From contig PUDQ02000080.1 in NCBI GenBank assembly GCA_002964805.2, positions 1 to 64,000 on the forward strand: a stretch of DNA of 64,000 nt. The letters are read 5' to 3'. Each line of letters begins with the position of its first letter. Position 1 is the first letter of the stretch. Position numbers and translations under genes: made by a program. Shown here piece after piece: positions 58,196 to 64,000 of the stretch. The stretch is from Trametes villosa. Taxonomy: Eukaryota; Basidiomycota; Agaricomycetes; Polyporales; Polyporaceae. Under the pieces are notes generated by a model. The model was not told the origin of the DNA. It searched no databases and was given only the letters and a program-made list of their open reading frames with translations.

Positions 58196-58634
58196 TGTCA
58201 GAAAGGCCAGCCCTTCTATGCTAGGGTGTTCAAGTATTAGTAAACAAGGCTAAAATACTCCTTCAATAAGATGCCAAAAATTGCATCAGCATGTTCTCTA
58301 ATAAGGCAATTGCGGCGAAGGGACATGTATACTCACTCAATGAGGGTAGTGTCCTGTATATTGCTTGTTCTATGTGTGAAATAATTAGCACCCCTAGTAC
58401 TACTTAGCAAATGTCTTTTGTCCTTACTACATACAAAGAGTAGGCAGCTTCAAATCAACATGATGTTATTAGTGAATCTTGAACCCTGTCATATTAAGGT
58501 ACATCCATCCCCTTTGTCCAAGCCACACAGTGCAATGCTCTATGTTAGCTATTAAGCAAACTTAAAGTCGTTGATATATGATGATAATCCTCTGCAAAAC
58601 CTCATCAATCCAACATGCCAGTATTGGCCCTCTT

Positions 58635-58815
58635 CCCCCAAGTCTCACTTGGACTACCAGGGCTAGAGATACAAAGGGATTTGTGTGATGAGCCAAACCA
58701 GACCAAAGCTGATGGCAGGAAACACAAATTCTGCATTCCCCACCATCAGTTTTGGCTTTGTTTGTTCTCAGCCACTGCTTACACTGATGTCCCTCCTTCC
58801 TTCTTGGTTTAACAG
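58635..58815 (+). repeat. Repeat family R3, copy 2
   Basis: Inverted copy of 57226-57440. Shared stretches include GATGAGCCAA, GCTGATGGCAGG and TTTGTTCTCAGCCAC. A third partial copy (TTTGTTCTCAGCCACAGCTC) starts near 59033. Confidence 0.7.
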
Positions 58816-59379
58816 ATTAACTATAAAGTGAGAGCTCAGAGTTTGTCTGCTTAGCACACCACAGGAGGCATTCCATTGATGAACCATTGTGTCTTGGTGA
58901 AAACCCTAGACAGATTGATTATACTATACACTGCTGCCATTTTGAACATTATCTGAGCATTTATGTGGTTACATGATCATGCTCTGGGGATTTGGTATAC
59001 CCCACTGGGTAGTGAATGAAATGCACTGAACTTGTTTGTTCTCAGCCACAGCTCACATTATTGCCTCCTATGTTCTTTCTTTTGGTCACTGCTTCTCCAG
59101 TTCTACTCCAAATTACATGCATTGTATACCATTAGGAAGGTGCTTCTGAGCTCCACAATATGGGTATATTGATATGTATGAATGACCCTCATATTCCCTA
59201 CAATGCTTCAATGGAAAGGGAAATAAACCGTTCATTAAGCCTGTGTAGCAGGGTATAGCCAATTTCTATTTGTTGAATGTGGTTATTCTTTGCACTCTTT
59301 GCGTCCATTTGACTTCAGACTTTGCGCAGAGCTTGTGCGCTGTGCCACCTTCCTATTCTGGAATTCTTAGGCACCAGTG

Positions 59380-59470
59380 TTCATAGATTTGCCAGCATCA
59401 GCTAGAATTGAACTCTCAACCTGCTGGGTTTTCCTACTGAACACTCCACAGCACTTACTTTGTTTCCTCC
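59380..59470 (-). other. tRNA-like remnant, possible old SINE
   Basis: On the minus strand GTTGAGAGTTCAATTCTAGC resembles a degenerate B box, preceded by a Ser-type long variable arm pattern. No target duplication or clean A box was found. Confidence 0.3.
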
Positions 59471-60249
59471 AGAGCTCACTTACTTAATGCTTTTGTTGTT
59501 GGATATTTGGCCTATGCCTCACCTTCCCTGCGGTCCTTGTCAGCTGCTTTCCTCAGCAGCTCAACTTGGACCACAGGTGAGATACAGGTTATCTTTCATT
59601 TAATGTCTTAGCAGCTCAACTTAAACCATAGTTTGTTGTCTGTCAAATTGAGCCCCAGCCTTCACACTCAGCAGCATCAGGCTTTAACACTATATCACCT
59701 AGTTAATGCACTAAAGTGGGTTTACTCTAACTTGAAGCAAGGAATCTTTCATAACCACAAAATAAGGGTCCATATACAGGATATGGTCAAGTGTGTTTAT
59801 TGCAAGCAACTAAGGGCATTGTCCAGAATTTGTTTTGAGAACCAAGCACTTTTTCGCAGTTTATTGGCCACAGATTGTTCAGTATCTGTTCAAACTGCAA
59901 GTACAGTATGCCATTAGGAAGGTGTTTCTGAGGGCTGTCTCATGGTGGTATGCCATTCTGAGCTAAGTTGTTACTGCTCCTGGTATCTGGCAAAAGACCA
60001 CTTATAAGCACCTGGTGAGACCCATGGTGGGGAAAGTACTGCCCATACCTCCTTCAGTCTAGATTCTAGAACTCAAATCCATGCACTATATACCTTAGGA
60101 AGTTGCTTAGAAGCTCTATCTGATTAAGGTACATTCACTCAGTATAAGCCTCTGATGCTCCATGTTGGTTGTTATCATTTAATGAGAGGTGGTAGCAGCC
60201 AGAGAGGCATTGACTGTAATGCCTGCTCCTAGTAAGTAGCAGTGGACAG

Positions 60250-60555
60250 AGTGATTGCTTCTGCTGTGCCACCTGAGCTTACACGGGCACCCACCAGTGA
60301 GCACTAGAACAAGGTTAGCAAGCAGTCAGAGTGGCTGTGTGCATAATCCAGTCTCTAATCCTCAAATTTCTATGGGATGTGACCCTAACCCCAAGTTTGT
60401 ACATATGTGGAAGTTGTATATGGTGTTTATTTCAGATCTAATGATTTGTTAGCTAAAATTAAAAATATTTTCCCACGGGGTCAGATTGGTATTACAGAAT
60501 TTAGCTGGGAGCTTACCCCGTAAGAAATGATTTCTTCATTCCTCAATAATTGTAA
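60250..60555 (-). repeat. Repeat family R2, inverted copy
   Basis: Reverse complement of the units at 63281-63551 and 63552-63850. On the minus strand it starts TTACAATTATTGAGGAA and contains GGGGTTAGGGTCACA. Confidence 0.75.
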
Positions 60556-60824
60556 CATGCACACAGCCCGGAGAAGCAGCAGCAGGTGGAGTGCAGTGGC
60601 TTCAAGGTGCAAAGCCCAGCCATTGGTGGTTCCTGTTTGACAAGGACCAAGACAATGTGTTCCTCAAGTGCTGAGAGTCACTAGCATGTGACCCATGTTA
60701 CTGAATGTCACCTTCCCCCTTGCTGCCTCTGGGTCAACCAACACAATTTGCAGCTCGAGACCTATTCTAGGGCTATGTTTATGAGGTGAAATAGGTCAGA
60801 TTAAGGCAAGTTAAGGAGGCTGGA

Positions 60825-62600
60825 GTGTGGTGCTGCTGGCCTGCACCCAATAATTGGTGCTCTGCACCTTTGCATGCAATACTTATGTTAAGTACCCATC
60901 AGCGTAACACACTACCTGCCCAAATGCCAGTCCTGCATTGCATCTTGGCCAGTGCACCCTGGAACATGCTCACTTGCACATCCCGCCACCAGCCACCATG
61001 CCAGAACTCAATATCCTTCATAGCTTTAAATTCACCTCAGTCCAGCTCAAAGAGTGCTGGAAGGCCTTATATCCTGGGCTGGAGCCTATGCAAGGTGAAT
61101 AGAGTGGTCCACTGTGTGACATACTGACATATTGTACTACCCCACAATTATCCACATGCCATCACAGCTTCTGTACACATCTTTCCAATGGTCTTTGCTG
61201 TTGGGACACAGAAAAAATCATATACCACCTGCAATATCAACCAGAGGGAGCAGTTTGGCTACACCAAAGATCTTCAGCACCAACCAATTTGACCAGTCTA
61301 AGGTCAAGGGAACTCCTTTTGAGAGTTTTATCAAACCACACCAGCATGGCAAGTTGTTTGTCAAGGTGAGGGGCAAAGAGTTTGTCTTTGCTGCTGGACA
61401 TGTGAGTCTAGGAGCACGTTTTCAGATATTCCTCCCATTTAACCTGTGACACTCAGCATTTCATTTGTGCAAATTTTGGCCTAGAAGGGACCACGGTCAT
61501 TGTCAAGATGAAGGACTGTGACTCATGAGACAATGATAGCTAACAACTGTTCAGGTAACAACAAGAATGAGACAAAGGCTGCACAAATGTGCAGCTTTGT
61601 TGTCCCAGAACATCTGATCGTCCCCAGCACTCTGCTTCACTCAAGACGAGAGCAGCCAGCCCATGGCTATCATTGCTGCTATTGTAGGTAAAGACATAGC
61701 ATTCTGCTCATTGATCACAGTTGGCTACTATGGTTACATGTCATGAGCCAGATGCAGCCCTGGACTGTGGAGGACCTCAACCAGTTTTCCTGCAACTCTG
61801 TTGTCCTACATGATCTCATGCTATTCCCCAGGTTTGGCTGCTTCTGTGGTTGGATAACCACAGCCCAGACTGAATGTACGAGAGGGCCCACACTGAGGAG
61901 AGGCTGGATGAACTGTGCCAGAGTGTCCTTGGGTGGGGCCTTAATGGTGTGACACCGTTGCTGGTCCACGTCATCTGTGTGCTCCAGCAGCACCTCAACG
62001 ACTATGGTCAACACACCACCCTCAACTTACTGCATGCTGTAGCCTTATGGCCTGCTATCCCTCCACTCCTCATCTGCTCCAACAATGTTCTCTTTGACTG
62101 GTTGAAGACTGGTTTATACATGTACGCTGTCCAATACATCTCAGACACTTATTGTCAGCGCTGTCTCTTCCAGCCAAATTAAGACTTCCCTCTAGCCTCA
62201 AACTACACTCGCAATGACAACTATCTCAACCAGTACCTGCAAGTCTTCCGCAAGAGCACTGTGCACATGCTGTGTGACCAGTACAACACATTATTGGCTG
62301 TTGGGATTTTTGACCCCTTGCACACCATCAGTGTGTGAAACCCTTGGTCTCCTCATTCAGCTGTCTAACCTGCAGGAGGAAAACCTTATGTTGCCAAGCC
62401 TGAAGACTTCAAGCTGACAGATTACAACAATGTCAGAGTTCACCAATTTGCTGAAGGCAGATTGGACCCGATCTACGCTGTCATTGTAGCTCACTGTCCT
62501 GCATCCTGGATATGCAGTGGAGAGGGTGTGATTGAGGTGGGTCATGTATCCTATGCCTTGCTCTCTTGTCCGACTCATTGGCGTAGAAAGCGGCACTGAA
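60825..62600 (+). pseudogene. Dead coding remnant, probably transposon-related
   Basis: Several frames in series look like parts of one or more old proteins. The segment 61141-61449 contains IPPAISTRGSSLATPKIFST and LFVKVRGKEFVFAAGHV, a pattern I recall from multi-copy uncharacterised proteins of Agaricomycetes. Further pieces follow at 61874-62182 (LLHAVALWPAIPPLL) and 62186-62596 (ASNYTRNDNYLNQYLQ, then DYNNVRVHQFAEGRLDPIY), separated by stops and frame changes. Several stops are TGA or TAG where methylated CGA or CAG decay would place them. No working product is possible. Confidence 0.6.
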
Positions 62601-62668
62601 CACTAGAGAAGTAAGATTCAGCACTACTCATGGGCCCATGTCCTTCCACATGTTCAAGGAAAATCAAC

Positions 62669-63280
62669 ACACTATCCAATGGTAGAGACTATTTATCCCA
62701 AACATGGTCATAGGCATGAAAACTAACAGTAGTGTTGGATCTCCCCTTGAACAGCTCAAGTCAATATATCTAACTCCTGTTACCACAAGCAGCCTTGCAG
62801 ATAAAACGTATATAGAGAATGTCCACACATCAAAATAGTCATGAGCTGTGGCTGATAGTAGATATAAGAGGAAAAGTCAGTGAATCACAGTCATAGCTGT
62901 TTATGTGCCCAAGTGACCATTTAATTATTGGTAGCTCAGACGTATAGCTACTAATGTCACTAGCTGCCTTGAACGTATATTGCAGCCCAGGCTGTGTGAT
63001 ATGCCAAGCAACTAAGCAATGTAACACTTCTGTTAAGTTGGCTTTGCTCACACCAATGTGAGATATCTATGGTTTGAGAGTGCTCATAGGATCACTTGGC
63101 AAAAGGGTAAGTCAAGATAACAAACCAGGAAGCAGGCTGCATCATTGTGAGAAGCTTTAACCAGTTCATGCACACAAACTCCAGCTCTGTGAATGTTATG
63201 GCTTATGTGATTGATCTTTGAACACACAATAACCCAACTTGCTTGAAAGCATTACTAGTATATAAATATCTCTTGATACA
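62669..63280 (+). repeat. Repeat family R1, copy 2
   Basis: Direct repeat of 57652-58195, about 5 kb apart. Its right end abuts a family R2 copy. Confidence 0.65.
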
Positions 63281-63551
63281 TTACAATTGATGAGGAACAA
63301 AGAAATCCTTTCTTCTGGGGTAAGCTTTCTGCCAACACACGTCATGGAAAATGATGTCCATGGGAAAAAAATTTGAAACCCAGCTAATCAGCCATTAGTG
63401 TCAAGGTAGATGCCACATAGAGCCTCCACATACAAAGACAGGGTTAGGGTCCCAAGGCCTTACAAAATCTAGGGTTAGAGACTAGATTATGTACACAGCC
63501 ACTCTGATTCCTTGCTAGCCTGCCTCTAATGCACCTGAATAGGCGCTTGTA
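63281..63551 (+). repeat. Repeat family R2, tandem copy 1
   Basis: Starts TTACAATTGATGAGGAAC and contains GGGTTAGGGTCCCAA and TAGGGTTAGAG, telomere-like TTAGGG words. The next copy follows directly. Confidence 0.75.
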
Positions 63552-63850
63552 TTACAATTGATGAAGAACGAAGAAATTGTTTTTAATGGGGTGAGCTCTC
63601 AGCCAAATCCTGTAACACCAATCTGACCCCATGGGAAAATATTTTCAATCTCAGCTAACAAATCATTAGATCTGAAATAAGTGCCACACACAACTTCCAC
63701 ATACAAGACCAGGGTTAGGGTCCCAATCCATTAGTACATTTAGGGTTAGAGGCTAGATCATCCACACAGCCACTCTAACTGCTTGCTAGCTTTGCTCTAA
63801 TGCTCGCTGGTGGGTGCCTGTGTAACCCTAGATGGCACAGCACGGGCAAT
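63552..63850 (+). repeat. Repeat family R2, tandem copy 2
   Basis: Starts TTACAATTGATGAAGAAC and contains GGGTTAGGGTCCCAA and TTAGGGTTAGAGG at the same places as copy 1. Confidence 0.75.
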
Positions 63851-64000
63851 CACCCTCCCTATTATTGTTTAGAGCACCAGGACTTGCTTATAGTGTGCCT
63901 ATTTGGGTAACCACATGTCACTTTGGCAGTATGGTAGTGATAGTAAGTTGACATCAGGTAGCCAGTTGGTTATTATAAACGTACTCCTGTGAAGTAATAA

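Larger units (their letters stand above)
57200..64000. other. CpG-depleted repeat island
   Basis: About 6.8 kb to the window edge with lower GC than the rest and almost no CpG; for example a single CpG in 57601-58200. TG, CA and TA steps are frequent. No intact gene is present. The block is built of diverged repeat copies in direct and inverted order plus dead coding fragments. This is the pattern of long-methylated transposon DNA. Confidence 0.85.

Noticed and set aside
63281..64000. A chromosome end (telomere)
   Set aside because: Only isolated TTAGGG-like words occur inside dispersed repeat units; there is no telomeric array at the window edge.
57200..64000. RIP (repeat-induced point mutation) of the ascomycete kind
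   Set aside because: Decay looks centred on CpG rather than CpA, and the host is a basidiomycete. Methylation-driven deamination explains it better.

Overview
The window is nuclear DNA of a filamentous basidiomycete, most likely an Agaricomycete. The evidence is GC-rich genes cut by many 45-75 bp GT-AG introns with CTNAY branch sites, short intergenic gaps, and a protein set typical of such fungi: class II myosin, ARG5,6, ULA1, an SPX-RING protein and jacalin-like lectins. All gene models below were assembled by hand: exon ends were matched by splice site and reading phase, and each model reads as one open frame.

Layout: 1-5769 is a Ty3/gypsy LTR retrotransposon on the minus strand, cut by the window edge inside integrase. 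It has ORF0, gag, a -1-frame pol and one LTR. 5941-9248 holds two unrecognised spliced genes. 9.25-19.6 kb is GC-rich, gene-poor DNA with minisatellites, a tRNA-derived SINE with a 13-bp target duplication, a fragmentary gene, and a complete Mutator-like element (13967-17825) with 218-bp terminal inverted repeats and a 9-bp target duplication. 19.7-57.0 kb is a dense gene region: a large RING-H2 protein; two paralogous double kinase-like genes that bracket a site-2 protease gene and the ribosomal protein eL38 gene; a jacalin-like lectin; an unknown Ser/Pro-rich protein; class II myosin; a second jacalin-like lectin; ARG5,6; ULA1/NAE1; a probable mitochondrial protein; and an SPX-RING protein. 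57.2-64.0 kb is AT-richer, almost without CpG, and made of decayed repeats and dead coding fragments.

How the genes fit together: ARG5,6 (arginine synthesis) and ULA1 (NEDD8 activation) share a 224-bp divergent promoter with a TGACTC (Gcn4/Cpc1-type) core. eL38 and one kinase-like gene share a 217-bp divergent promoter. The mitochondrial protein and the SPX-RING gene are separated by 86 bp. Three genes concern ubiquitin or ubiquitin-like pathways (two RING proteins and ULA1), but nothing shows they act as a cluster. The mobile DNA is of two ages: an open gypsy element and a MULE with nearly identical ends are recent, while the right-hand island has lost nearly all CpG, as expected from long-term cytosine methylation. 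The most unusual signals are the self-priming signature of the gypsy element, the SINE, and the twin internally duplicated kinase-like genes with an orphan fragment of a third copy.
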